From contig SVER01000010.1 of the NCBI GenBank assembly GCA_015057315.1, forward strand, positions 34,360 through 98,359: a stretch of 64,000 bases of DNA. Reading direction: 5' to 3'. The translations under genes and the position numbers were made by a program. Below the pieces are notes generated by a model. The model ran no database searches, was not told where the DNA came from, and saw nothing but the letters and a program-made list of their open reading frames with translations. Shown here piece by piece: positions 45,773 to 53,972 of the stretch. Each line of letters opens with the position of its first letter. Position 1 is the first letter of the stretch. Source of the stretch: Pseudobutyrivibrio ruminis (GTDB taxonomy: Bacteria > Bacillota > Clostridia > Lachnospirales > Lachnospiraceae).

Positions 45773-46756
45773 TTATTTATCATCATATAGGTGACATCTT
45801 ACTACATGTCCATTTCCCATATCCTTTGGCTCTGGAGCAACTTCCTTACAAATACCCATGCACTGCGAGCATCTTGTATGGAACTTACATCCCTTAGGTG
45901 GGTTGGCTGGGGAAGGAATATCTCCCTCAAGTGGTACTCTATCCTTTTTGAAATCAGGGTCTGGCATTGGAATAGCTGAGAACAATGCCTTTGTATATGG
46001 ATGAAGAGGATTTGCAAAAATATCCTCTGTCTTACCTGTCTCAACAAGACCGCCAAGGTACATAACACCAACAGTATCAGAGATGTGCTCTACAACTGAA
46101 AGGTCATGTGAAATGAAGAGGTATGTAAGGCCTCTATCCTTCTGAAGCTTGCGAAGAAGGTTGATAATCTGTGCCTGAATAGAAACATCAAGAGCAGATA
46201 CAGGCTCATCGCAAACGATGAAGTCAGGATTAAGAGCAAGTGCACGAGCAATACATACACGCTGTCTTTGTCCACCTGAAAACTCATGAGGATATCTATC
46301 CTTGTGGTGCTCCTGAAGACCACACTCAGCCATTACCTTTGAAATATACTCGTCATATTCTTCCTTTGGAACCAGGCCATGCTCTCTAACAGCTTCTCCA
46401 ATAATTTCACCAATTGGAAGACGTGGAGAAAGTGATGAATATGGATCCTGGAATACGATTTGCATCTTTGTACGAAGGTCTCTAAGCTCCTTCTTAGAAT
46501 AATCGTATACTTCCTTACCGTTAAATATTACATCACCATCTGTCTTTTCAATAAGACGAAGGATTGTACGTCCTGTTGTAGACTTACCACAACCAGACTC
46601 ACCTACAAGACCCATTGTTGTGCCTCTTTCAATTTTAAAAGAGACATCATCAACAGCCTTAACCTCTCCAGTTACACCACCGAAGAAGCCACCCTTAATA
46701 GGGAAATATTTCTTAAGGTGATTGACTTCTAGAATATAATCTTTCTCGTTACTCAT
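45773..46756 (-). CDS. oppF: Oligopeptide ABC transporter ATP-binding protein OppF
   Basis: One of the two ATPases of the peptide importer. About 327 residues with Walker A GESGCGKSTTGR, signature SGGQRQRVCIARAL, Walker B FIVCDEPVSALD and the C-terminal oligopeptide-transporter cysteine region (KFHTRCSQCMGIC). I use the ATG ending 46756, nine bases after GGAGG, rather than a GTG three codons earlier. It overlaps oppD by 8 bp. Confidence 0.94.
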   Translation of the reverse strand: MSNEKDYILEVNHLKKYFPIKGGFFGGVTGEVKAVDDVSFKIERGTTMGLVGESGCGKSTTGRTILRLIEKTDGDVIFNGKEVYDYSKKELRDLRTKMQIVFQDPYSSLSPRLPIGEIIGEAVREHGLVPKEEYDEYISKVMAECGLQEHHKDRYPHEFSGGQRQRVCIARALALNPDFIVCDEPVSALDVSIQAQIINLLRKLQKDRGLTYLFISHDLSVVEHISDTVGVMYLGGLVETGKTEDIFANPLHPYTKALFSAIPMPDPDFKKDRVPLEGDIPSPANPPKGCKFHTRCSQCMGICKEVAPEPKDMGNGHVVRCHLYDDK

Positions 46757-47894
46757 GTCTTTCACCCTCCTCTTTACATCTGTAGCATCTTACCATATGT
46801 GTGTCTGAAACGTAGTATTCCTCAGGGAACTCACCATTACAGCATTCCATACACATATCACATCTATCTTTGAAGTAACAATAATTTGGCATATTTACTG
46901 GGTTTGGAACAGAACCAGGGATTGAGTAAAGCTCATCAACCTTCTGTCCAACTACAGGCTTAGACTTCATAAGACCGATTGTATATGGATGTCTTGGGTC
47001 CTTGAAGATTTCCTGGGCTGTACCCTTTTCTACAACACGGCCAGCATACATAACAACTACGTAATCAGCCATCTCAGCAACAACACCAAGGTCGTGTGTG
47101 ATAAGCATAATTGAGCTGTTGATTCTGTCCTTAAGATCACGAAGAAGATCAAGAATCTGTGCCTGAATAGTAACATCAAGAGCTGTTGTAGGCTCATCAG
47201 CTACGATAAGCTTTGGCTCGCAAGCTAAGGCCATAGCGATACATACACGCTGTCTCATACCACCTGATAGCTCATGTGGATACATGCTGTAAACGCCTTC
47301 CTTATTAGCGATACCAACCATACCAAGCATTTCGATTGTACGTGCCTTAATATCCTCGTCGCTCATTTCCGGACGGTGAAGCTTAATAACCTCATCAATC
47401 TGAGCACCAATTCTAAATACAGGGTTAAGTGCTGTCATTGGCTCCTGGAAAATCATTGACATCTTCTCGCCACGCATGCTTCGCATAACTGAATCTGGAG
47501 CATTAACAACATTAACCACTCTATTTCCGTCATTGAATCTGATTTCACCAGAAACTGTCTGTCCCTGTGGACGCTGAACAAGCTGAAGCATAGAAAGTGA
47601 TGTAACTGACTTACCACAGCCAGACTCACCAACGATACCAACAGTTTTTCCCTGTGGTACGTTGAATGAAACACCGTCAACAGCCTTAACTGTTCCGATA
47701 TCTGTGAAGAAGTATGTATGAACATCATCAAATTCTACACAGTTATCAGGATTTTTCATCTGAGTTACATATTCCTCTTCCGGAATATGCTTTCTATTTC
47801 TCTTTGCCTCGAACTCCTTTGTAATCTTGCGATTTTCTTTCGCAATTCTACGAGATTCCTTGGCACTAATATAATTTACATTCTTTTTTGCCAT
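46749..47894 (-). CDS. oppD: Oligopeptide ABC transporter ATP-binding protein OppD
   Basis: The second ATPase of the importer. The 381 residues carry an extra basic, charged N-terminus of about 50 residues (RRIAKENRKITKEFEAKR), then Walker A GESGCGKSVTSL, signature ELSGGMRQRVCIAMAL, Walker B LIVADEPTTALD and a C-terminal cysteine cluster (CDMCMECC). It follows oppC by 9 bp. Confidence 0.94.
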   Translation of the reverse strand: MAKKNVNYISAKESRRIAKENRKITKEFEAKRNRKHIPEEEYVTQMKNPDNCVEFDDVHTYFFTDIGTVKAVDGVSFNVPQGKTVGIVGESGCGKSVTSLSMLQLVQRPQGQTVSGEIRFNDGNRVVNVVNAPDSVMRSMRGEKMSMIFQEPMTALNPVFRIGAQIDEVIKLHRPEMSDEDIKARTIEMLGMVGIANKEGVYSMYPHELSGGMRQRVCIAMALACEPKLIVADEPTTALDVTIQAQILDLLRDLKDRINSSIMLITHDLGVVAEMADYVVVMYAGRVVEKGTAQEIFKDPRHPYTIGLMKSKPVVGQKVDELYSIPGSVPNPVNMPNYCYFKDRCDMCMECCNGEFPEEYYVSDTHMVRCYRCKEEGERHE

Positions 47895-47903
47895 TTCACA
47901 CCT

Positions 47904-49451
47904 CTATCTCTTCATCTTTGGATCAAAGGCGTCACGAAGTCCGTCTCCGATAAAGTTAAATGCAAGTACTGTAAGAAGGATTAAGAATCCAGCTGGAATC
48001 CATACAAACCAGTAGTTTGTCATAACGTATGAATCAGTAACAGCATTGATGATATTTCCCCATGAAGCTGCTGGATACTTAACACCAAGTCCTAAATATG
48101 AAAGTGTAGACTCTGCAAGGATAACCTCACCTACACCCATAGATGCAAATACTACAAGCTGTGGAATAACATTAGGAATTAAGTGCTTGAAGATACGTCT
48201 TCTAATGCTAATACCACAAGCTTCACAAGCAGTCATAAATTCCTGCTCACGAAGAGATAAAATCTGTCCACGTACTATACGAGCAAGGCTAACCCAGCCA
48301 ATAACACCCATGATAATACATAGATAGAAAATACGAATACCGGCGTCTACCTTATAGAAGTCCATAATAGAACCAATAATAAGGTAAAGTGGCATTGTAG
48401 GGATACAATAGATGATATCAACAAATCTCATAAGAAGGTTGTCTACCCAACCACCAAAGAAGCCTGCTGTACCACCAACGATAATACCAAGTAAAAGCTC
48501 TATAGCTACTACTACAAAACCGATAAGAAGTGAAATACGACCACCATACATAAGTCTTGCAAGTAAGTCCATACCATTTCCATCTGTACCAACTAAATGC
48601 TTTGCAGAAGGTGACTCGAACTGGTTAATAACGCTTGTAGACTTATATTTTGTAATAACATACTGACCATTCTTGTTAGAAACCTGATATTCTTCTTCTC
48701 CATCTTCACCTGCAAATGTAAACTCAGATGAACCGCTGTTAATAGCTTCTACAATAGCTTCTCTGAAATCAACTGTAAGTGTAACACCACTTTCAACTGC
48801 ATTCATGCTATAGCCACTGATGTATGCAACCTCGCTACCATCAGCAGCTGTAACAATAGCACCATTGCCCTTCTCGTCAACTGTGAATCTCTCATCATCA
48901 GCTGCAAACATTGTCTCATCTGTTGCAAGAGCCTTAATAAGATTTACATTAAATGTACCTGAAAGCTTTTTAGATGAATCAACAGGTGTAATCTGAAGCT
49001 TTGCTGCAACAGCAAGCGTCTCAGCTCCACCTACTTTTTTAATTTCAAATGAATTGTCATCAAGCTGAGTAAGAGAAAACTGTGAACCATCTCTTGTTTC
49101 AACAACATCCTGCTTTTTTGTAAGAGCAAGAATAAGCTTAGCACCAATATCTGAAGGAAGCTCTATGCCATCAGCTGCAAAAACCTGATAATCAGTGATA
49201 AGTGTTGCACCAGCATAATCCTTCTTCATTTCCTCAGTAGTATAGAAAACCTGACTCTGAGAATATGGAATAATAACTCCGCCTAAGAAAGCGAATAAAA
49301 ACATACAAACAATAATTACAAGACCTGCAATAGCAAGCTTATTTCTAAAGAAACGCTTTGCTATCATCATTCCAGGAGAAAGTACCTGGACACGGTTAGC
49401 ATCATCTAAAGCAAGCTCTTCTTCATTTTCAATATTTCTTACGTCTGCCAC
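47904..49451 (-). CDS. oppC: Oligopeptide ABC transporter permease OppC with a large inserted domain
   Basis: Permease subunit, 515 residues instead of the usual ~300. After the cytosolic N-terminus and first helix (about 38-60) comes about 230 residues of extracytoplasmic, beta-rich sequence with internal repeats (SQFSLTQLDDNSFEI, EYQVSNKNGQYVI). The usual FESPSAKHLVGTDGNGMDLLARL entry and five helices with the EAA loop (EACGISIRRRIFKHLIPN) follow. Everything needed for transport is present; the insert may contact OppA or ligand. Confidence 0.92.
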   Translation of the reverse strand: MADVRNIENEEELALDDANRVQVLSPGMMIAKRFFRNKLAIAGLVIIVCMFLFAFLGGVIIPYSQSQVFYTTEEMKKDYAGATLITDYQVFAADGIELPSDIGAKLILALTKKQDVVETRDGSQFSLTQLDDNSFEIKKVGGAETLAVAAKLQITPVDSSKKLSGTFNVNLIKALATDETMFAADDERFTVDEKGNGAIVTAADGSEVAYISGYSMNAVESGVTLTVDFREAIVEAINSGSSEFTFAGEDGEEEYQVSNKNGQYVITKYKSTSVINQFESPSAKHLVGTDGNGMDLLARLMYGGRISLLIGFVVVAIELLLGIIVGGTAGFFGGWVDNLLMRFVDIIYCIPTMPLYLIIGSIMDFYKVDAGIRIFYLCIIMGVIGWVSLARIVRGQILSLREQEFMTACEACGISIRRRIFKHLIPNVIPQLVVFASMGVGEVILAESTLSYLGLGVKYPAASWGNIINAVTDSYVMTNYWFVWIPAGFLILLTVLAFNFIGDGLRDAFDPKMKR

Positions 49452-49464
49452 GATATCTCTCCTT

Positions 49465-50451
49465 TTAATTTACTCTAACTCTAGGATCTACTACAGCATA
49501 AAGAATATCTGCAATAAGGTTTCCTAAAAGAATTAATACTGCAAAAAACAGCATATAGAACATTACAAATGGAATATCACCCTGGATAATACACTGATAT
49601 GAAGTATATCCGATTCCTGGAATCTGGAACAATGTTTCTGTAATAAGAGCACCACCAAAAAGTCCTGGAAGTGATGAACCAAGTAATGTAACAATTGGAA
49701 TCAAGATATTTCTGAAAGCATGATAGTTTACTACTCTCTTTTCAGAAAGACCCTTTGCTCTAGCAGTACGGATATAATCGGCACTAAGAACCTCAAGCAT
49801 GTTAGTACGAGTGTAACGCATTAAATAACCTACTGATACAATAGTAAGAGTAATTACTGGAAGTACCATGTGGTATGCCATATCAAAAATCTTACCAGCA
49901 GTAGATAGGTTCATAAAATCACGACCTACAATACCATATAAATCAAAAATTCCAAGCTTAACTGAGAAAATGTATTTCAAAATTGTAGCAAAGAAGAAGC
50001 TAGGTAATGAAATACCGATAAGTGCAAATACGACTACAGAATAATCTACTGCACTATACTGCTTTCTTGCAGCAACAACACCAAGAGGAATAGCGATAAC
50101 AATTTCAAGAATAAATGAAGCTAAACCTAAGGCAAATGAATACCAAATAACACTTGAGAATTTCTCAAGTACTGGCATATTAAAGTACCAGCTGTCGCCG
50201 AAATCAAAGCGGATAGCCTTAGCCAACCATTTAAAGTAGCCCGGAACGATGCCAACGTCCAAGCCGTATGCAGCATTGAGCTGATCAATCCATTCCTGAT
50301 AGCTCTTTGCACCAGGTTTCTGTGATAGCTGCATTGCTTTCTGTTCTACGAATGAAGTAGGCATTGCACGCATGATGCAATAGATAATCATAGAAACAAA
50401 AAACAATATTACTATCGATAATAGTAGTCTTTTGATTACAAATTTTTTCAT
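49465..50451 (-). CDS. oppB: Oligopeptide ABC transporter permease OppB
   Basis: Permease subunit with six helices over 328 residues; the first at about 8-28 (LLLSIVILFFVSMIIYCIM). The EAA coupling loop is YIRTARAKGLSEKRVVNYHAFRN. ATG with AGGAATTAC. An internal promoter and hairpins lie in the 187 bp between it and oppA. Confidence 0.94.
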   Translation of the reverse strand: MKKFVIKRLLLSIVILFFVSMIIYCIMRAMPTSFVEQKAMQLSQKPGAKSYQEWIDQLNAAYGLDVGIVPGYFKWLAKAIRFDFGDSWYFNMPVLEKFSSVIWYSFALGLASFILEIVIAIPLGVVAARKQYSAVDYSVVVFALIGISLPSFFFATILKYIFSVKLGIFDLYGIVGRDFMNLSTAGKIFDMAYHMVLPVITLTIVSVGYLMRYTRTNMLEVLSADYIRTARAKGLSEKRVVNYHAFRNILIPIVTLLGSSLPGLFGGALITETLFQIPGIGYTSYQCIIQGDIPFVMFYMLFFAVLILLGNLIADILYAVVDPRVRVN

Positions 50452-50484
50452 TATTGTAATTCCTTTCTTTATTTTTAGACCCCA

Positions 50485-50573
50485 ATAAAGGTATTTTATG
50501 ATAGGACAAAAAAACGTTTATTCAAACGTTTACAAACTTTCCAAAACCCCATCCCATCATAAAATACCTTTAT
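50485..50573. repeat. 18-bp perfect inverted repeat between oppA and oppB
   Basis: ATAAAGGTATTTTATGAT (50485-50502) is repeated inverted at 50556-50573, enclosing 53 bp that hold two AAACGTTT copies. The arm contains the -10 of the oppB promoter candidate. Confidence 0.75.
50498..50531 (-). promoter_or_regulatory. Candidate oppB promoter with twin AAACGTTT operator-like sites
   Basis: Minus strand TTGAAT (50520-50525), 16 bp, TATCAT (50498-50503). AAACGTTT palindromes lie at 50512-50519 (in the spacer) and 50524-50531 (over the -35), 12 bp apart. TTGTAAACGTTTGAAT fits the LacI/CcpA cre pattern WTGNAANCGNWNNCAW at all but one position. Confidence 0.45.
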
Positions 50574-50584
50574 CATAAAAATGT

Positions 50585-50610
50585 CTTCTTGGGGCCTAAG
50601 CCCCAAGAAG
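50585..50610 (-). terminator. GC-rich hairpin after oppA
   Basis: CTTCTTGGGGC (50585-50595) pairs with GCCCCAAGAAG (50600-50610). On the minus strand ACATTTTT follows, three bases later, so it is a partial terminator or 3'-end stabiliser for oppA mRNA. Confidence 0.7.
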
Positions 50611-50638
50611 CAACTTAATCAATATCCAGTATTGATAA

Positions 50639-52900
50639 TTATCTCATCTGAAGATTTGCAAGATCATCAAAGATATCATAGAAAGGTGTTGCATCCTTTA
50701 CTATTGTATCTGTGTTAACACGCTGTGTTGCGTATGTTACACAGTTCTGTCTCTGATAAATAGGAATCTCAACAGCGTAATCTACGATAAAGTCAAGACA
50801 TTCCTTGTATGTAGCCTTTCTGTAAGCCTGGTCAGCAGATGCTCTAGCATCCTCAATAAGCTTATCAAGCTCTTCTGAGTAGATTGCATACTGGTAAGCT
50901 GAACCACCCTTGCTGTGGTATACCTGATACATATCAGGATCAGCTGTAGCACCCCAAGCTGCACACCAGATTTCAGCCTTCTGAGCTGAAAGTGTATCCC
51001 AAAGAACTGAAGAATCTGAAAGGTCGTTGATTGTAAGTTCAAAACCGATCTTTGCAAATGCTTCTGAAGCTGCTGTAAGGATACCGAATGATGGGTGATC
51101 ACCAGAACCCATACCAGGAATCATAGCTTCGTAAGAAAGCTTAGCACCAGCTGGAGCAGCTGTAAGCTTACCATCCTCTACTGTGTAACCAGCTGCCTCG
51201 AAGTAGCCAAGAGCTGCCTGAAGAGCTGCTTCGTACTTCTCATCATCACTCATGCCCTCTGTATAGATTTCATTTCCATCAACATCCTTAGAGAATGCAA
51301 TTTCATAATCTGGATCAGACTTCTGTGGAGCTGCCCATGAAGAGTTAGAAATTGGATAGTTAATAACCTCTGCTGCCTCTCCATAGTAAGAATCAATAAC
51401 TACATCACGGTATGCTGCAATAACTGTTGCGATAGCCTTACGTAAATCCTTTGACTGCTCGCTTGAAGGATCGTTACCAACCTTTACATTAAGTGAGCAC
51501 ATACCAATGTAACCATAACCAAGGTAATCTGTAAGCTGAGTTGTGATTGTGTCACCAACTAAGTCGTTCTCAGAGTTTTCAGAAGAAATCTGCTCTGATG
51601 TTGCCTTAGAGAATGAAGGCTCAGCAATATCAGCTGTGCCCTGAACAAGTGCAGGAACCTTATCAGCTTCCTGTGTCTCCTTAAACTGAATCTCAGATAC
51701 GCCAGGAGCACCAAGGTAGAAGTTCTCATTTGCCTCTAAGTAAGCAACCTTGTTTGAGTATTCCTTAAATGTGAAAGGACCAGCACCAAGTGGCTTTGTT
51801 GTCTTTTCTCTGATTGATGAAAGATCATTCTTAGGAAAACCAAACTTGTTATTATCGTAATCATACTGTGCCTTATCACCATAGTAGTGCATTGGAGCAA
51901 TTGGAAGTGCAAGCTTCTCGATTGCTGGAGCTGAGAACTCAGTAAGTGTAAGTGTCATTGAGTAATCGCCTGTCTTAACGATACCAGCAATGTGATCTGC
52001 AGACTCACCTGTCTCTACACCAGTTGTAGACATTGCAAGAACATCTGCTGGGAATGTGTCAGCGATTGTTACAGTAGCAGCTTCCTTATCCATAGCTGAG
52101 AAGTTCCATCCGTACTGCTCACCAATTGCCATGAAGAAGTCTTCTGTAGTAGCGCCATCAGCAAGTTCAAATCCCCAACCAGCTGCAGCTGTCTTAACAT
52201 CATCCTTATCAGCAGCTGCACCAGCTTCTACCATGTAATCTACGATAGACTGTGTAAATGCTGCACCTTCGTTAGCGCATGCATCCCAGAATGCCTTCTG
52301 CTGCTCTTCTGTCCAATTAGTAAAGTCTGTATTGTCTTTACCAGCAGCAGCGATAAGTGATGAAAGTGTTGAAACACCACTTCTATATTCTTCCATACCC
52401 TCTACAGGAAGTGAAGAGAATGTACCAGGTCCATCATAAGTTGGATCAGAGTATGCGTACATTGTAAAGATTAAGTCATCAATAGTAAGTGGCTCACCAT
52501 CTGAGAACTTAATGTCATCTCTAAGTGTAATATCATAAGTAACTGTTCCATCTTCGTTCTCGTTAATATCGATCTTTGATGGTGTGTAGTAAGTGTACTC
52601 TGTACCGTTGTAATCTTCTTTGTAACCGTCAATACCATCAAGAATGTACTGACCACCTCTTGTAGTTCTTGTTAATGAAATATTAACAAGCTTCTCCTCG
52701 ATGTAACTATCTGGAACAGACTCAGCAAAAAATGGGCTGAACTTCTGGCTCATTGCGTCCCAAGCAATAACAAGTGGAGTATCTGAGCCCTTTGTATCTC
52801 CACCCTTTGAAGCGCTGTCGTCGCCCTTTGAACCACAGCCTACCATTGAAAGTGCCATAGCAGCTGCAAGAACAAGGGAAACTACTCTTTTCTTCTTCAT
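50639..52900 (-). CDS. oppA: Oligopeptide-binding lipoprotein OppA
   Basis: Extracellular substrate-binding protein of the importer, 753 residues (long for the family, ~550). I start at the ATG ending 52900, preceded by AGGAGG. Residues 1-21 are a lipoprotein signal peptide with lipobox SMVGC and Cys22 as lipidation site, followed by a Gly/Ser/Asp linker. SBP family 5 motifs are present (SDGEPLTIDDLIFT near 120, FTFKEYSN later). A roughly 150-residue extra segment with DNTDFTNWTEEQQ accounts for the added length. Confidence 0.94.
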   Translation of the reverse strand: MKKKRVVSLVLAAAMALSMVGCGSKGDDSASKGGDTKGSDTPLVIAWDAMSQKFSPFFAESVPDSYIEEKLVNISLTRTTRGGQYILDGIDGYKEDYNGTEYTYYTPSKIDINENEDGTVTYDITLRDDIKFSDGEPLTIDDLIFTMYAYSDPTYDGPGTFSSLPVEGMEEYRSGVSTLSSLIAAAGKDNTDFTNWTEEQQKAFWDACANEGAAFTQSIVDYMVEAGAAADKDDVKTAAAGWGFELADGATTEDFFMAIGEQYGWNFSAMDKEAATVTIADTFPADVLAMSTTGVETGESADHIAGIVKTGDYSMTLTLTEFSAPAIEKLALPIAPMHYYGDKAQYDYDNNKFGFPKNDLSSIREKTTKPLGAGPFTFKEYSNKVAYLEANENFYLGAPGVSEIQFKETQEADKVPALVQGTADIAEPSFSKATSEQISSENSENDLVGDTITTQLTDYLGYGYIGMCSLNVKVGNDPSSEQSKDLRKAIATVIAAYRDVVIDSYYGEAAEVINYPISNSSWAAPQKSDPDYEIAFSKDVDGNEIYTEGMSDDEKYEAALQAALGYFEAAGYTVEDGKLTAAPAGAKLSYEAMIPGMGSGDHPSFGILTAASEAFAKIGFELTINDLSDSSVLWDTLSAQKAEIWCAAWGATADPDMYQVYHSKGGSAYQYAIYSEELDKLIEDARASADQAYRKATYKECLDFIVDYAVEIPIYQRQNCVTYATQRVNTDTIVKDATPFYDIFDDLANLQMR

Positions 52901-52975
52901 AAGTAATCCTCCTGAATTATATTTATCTACATCTCTATCTGAGAATGCAAACCCCTTTAAATAAAACACAACATT

Positions 52976-53005
52976 AAAAAGCATTATTATTCATAAAAAA
53001 TGCTT
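52976..53005 (-). terminator. Weak attenuator-like hairpin in oppA leader
   Basis: AAGCATT (52979-52985) pairs with AATGCTT (52999-53005), followed on the minus strand by five T residues. About 80 nt ahead of the oppA start. Confidence 0.4.
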
Positions 53006-53185
53006 CTCCTGTAAAAACCAGTATTAAGAAAAGAAACTAACGGAATAATGTTGAACAAAAGAAATGAATCTTAATACATTAAGATTATCATTTGCTAGCA
53101 TCAAAAATTTCTCCCTTAAAAACAACTGTACACCCCTGACAGACATTATAGGTACTAAATCCCATATACTCTATAAAGTATGCTT

Positions 53186-53214
53186 ATTATATAAAAAATA
53201 TAATCAACAATCAA
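53186..53214 (-). promoter_or_regulatory. Candidate oppA promoter
   Basis: Minus strand TTGATT (53209-53214), 17 bp, TATAAT (53186-53191). Confidence 0.6.
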
Positions 53215-53385
53215 CTTTTGCATATTTATGCGTTTCAATCACATATTTAATCAAAAATACCGAAAAACAGCGAATTTATAGGATGTTTTATTCATTTAAA
53301 CGCCTATCACTTTAAAGCAGTGGTGTATTGTACCGTTAAAAAAACAATCTATATTTAATTATACCTAAAAACCTTTAAAAATTAA

Positions 53386-53419
53386 GAAAAAAGGAGCCTG
53401 ATAAAAATCAGACTCCTTT
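53386..53419 (-). terminator. Terminator after khpA
   Basis: AAAGGAG-CTGAT (53390-53402) pairs with ATCAG-CTCCTTT (53407-53419) with one mismatch, then TTTTTT on the minus strand. It ends the SRP/S16 operon five bases after khpA. Confidence 0.9.
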
Positions 53420-53423
53420 GTCT

Positions 53424-53660
53424 TTAATCTACATCAATTATATCAACAATAACTTTCTTGTCAATCTTTGAAGCTGCAGCTTTAACAACAGCACGGATAG
53501 CCTTGGCAATTCTGCCCTGCTTTCCAATAACCTTACCCATATCAGATGGTGCAACACGAAGCTCTACAACAATAGATTTAGCGTCTTCCTTCTCAGATAC
53601 TACAACTTCATCAGGATTGTCTACAAGTGACTTCGCAATTACTTCAACTAATTCTTTCAT
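53424..53660 (-). CDS. khpA: KH-domain RNA-binding protein KhpA
   Basis: Small KH protein that with KhpB binds many RNAs and affects cell elongation and division in Gram-positives. The 78 residues contain the KH signature GKVIGKQGRIAKAIR. I take the ATG ending 53660 rather than the GTG just before it. It follows rpsP by 29 bp, its normal neighbour, but is here followed by a terminator instead of rimM. Confidence 0.95.
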   Translation of the reverse strand: MKELVEVIAKSLVDNPDEVVVSEKEDAKSIVVELRVAPSDMGKVIGKQGRIAKAIRAVVKAAASKIDKKVIVDIIDVD

Positions 53661-53689
53661 CACTATTATCCTTTTCCTTTCGAGTTATC

Positions 53690-53932
53690 TTATTGAACGC
53701 CTGCCTGCTTGAAAAGTCTTGCAACTGTCTCTGTTGGCTTTGCACCATTTGAGATCCACTTCTTAGCTGCCTCAGCATCAACTGTAACTGTTGCTGGCTC
53801 CTGGTTAGGATCGTATGTACCGATTTCATCGATGTTTCTACCATCACGAGGTGCTCTTGCATCTGCTACTACGATTCTGTAGATTGGTCTCTTCTTCTGA
53901 CCCATTCTCTTTAATCTAATCTTTACTGCCAT
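53690..53932 (-). CDS. rpsP: 30S ribosomal protein S16
   Basis: Small-subunit assembly protein. The 80 residues begin [28 protein letters not shown] ([15 protein letters not shown], then [15 protein letters not shown]) and end QAGVQ, all at normal length. ATG with AGGAGG. It follows ffh by 40 bp. Confidence 0.98.
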   Translation of the reverse strand: MAVKIRLKRMGQKKRPIYRIVVADARAPRDGRNIDEIGTYDPNQEPATVTVDAEAAKKWISNGAKPTETVARLFKQAGVQ

Positions 53933-53972
53933 TTTAATTTCCTCCTAATAAATAATACTTTAAATGGTCTTG

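Larger units (their letters stand above)
52901..53385 (-). other. Long oppA leader and upstream region
   Basis: This 485-bp gap holds the oppA promoter (53186-53214) and about 280 nt of leader with one weak hairpin (52976-53005). I find no T-box core, riboswitch consensus or open reading frame with a credible ribosome site. Confidence 0.6.

Noticed and set aside
52901..53385. T-box or known riboswitch ahead of oppA
   Set aside because: No AGGGTGGNACCGCG T-box core or other consensus I know could be found.
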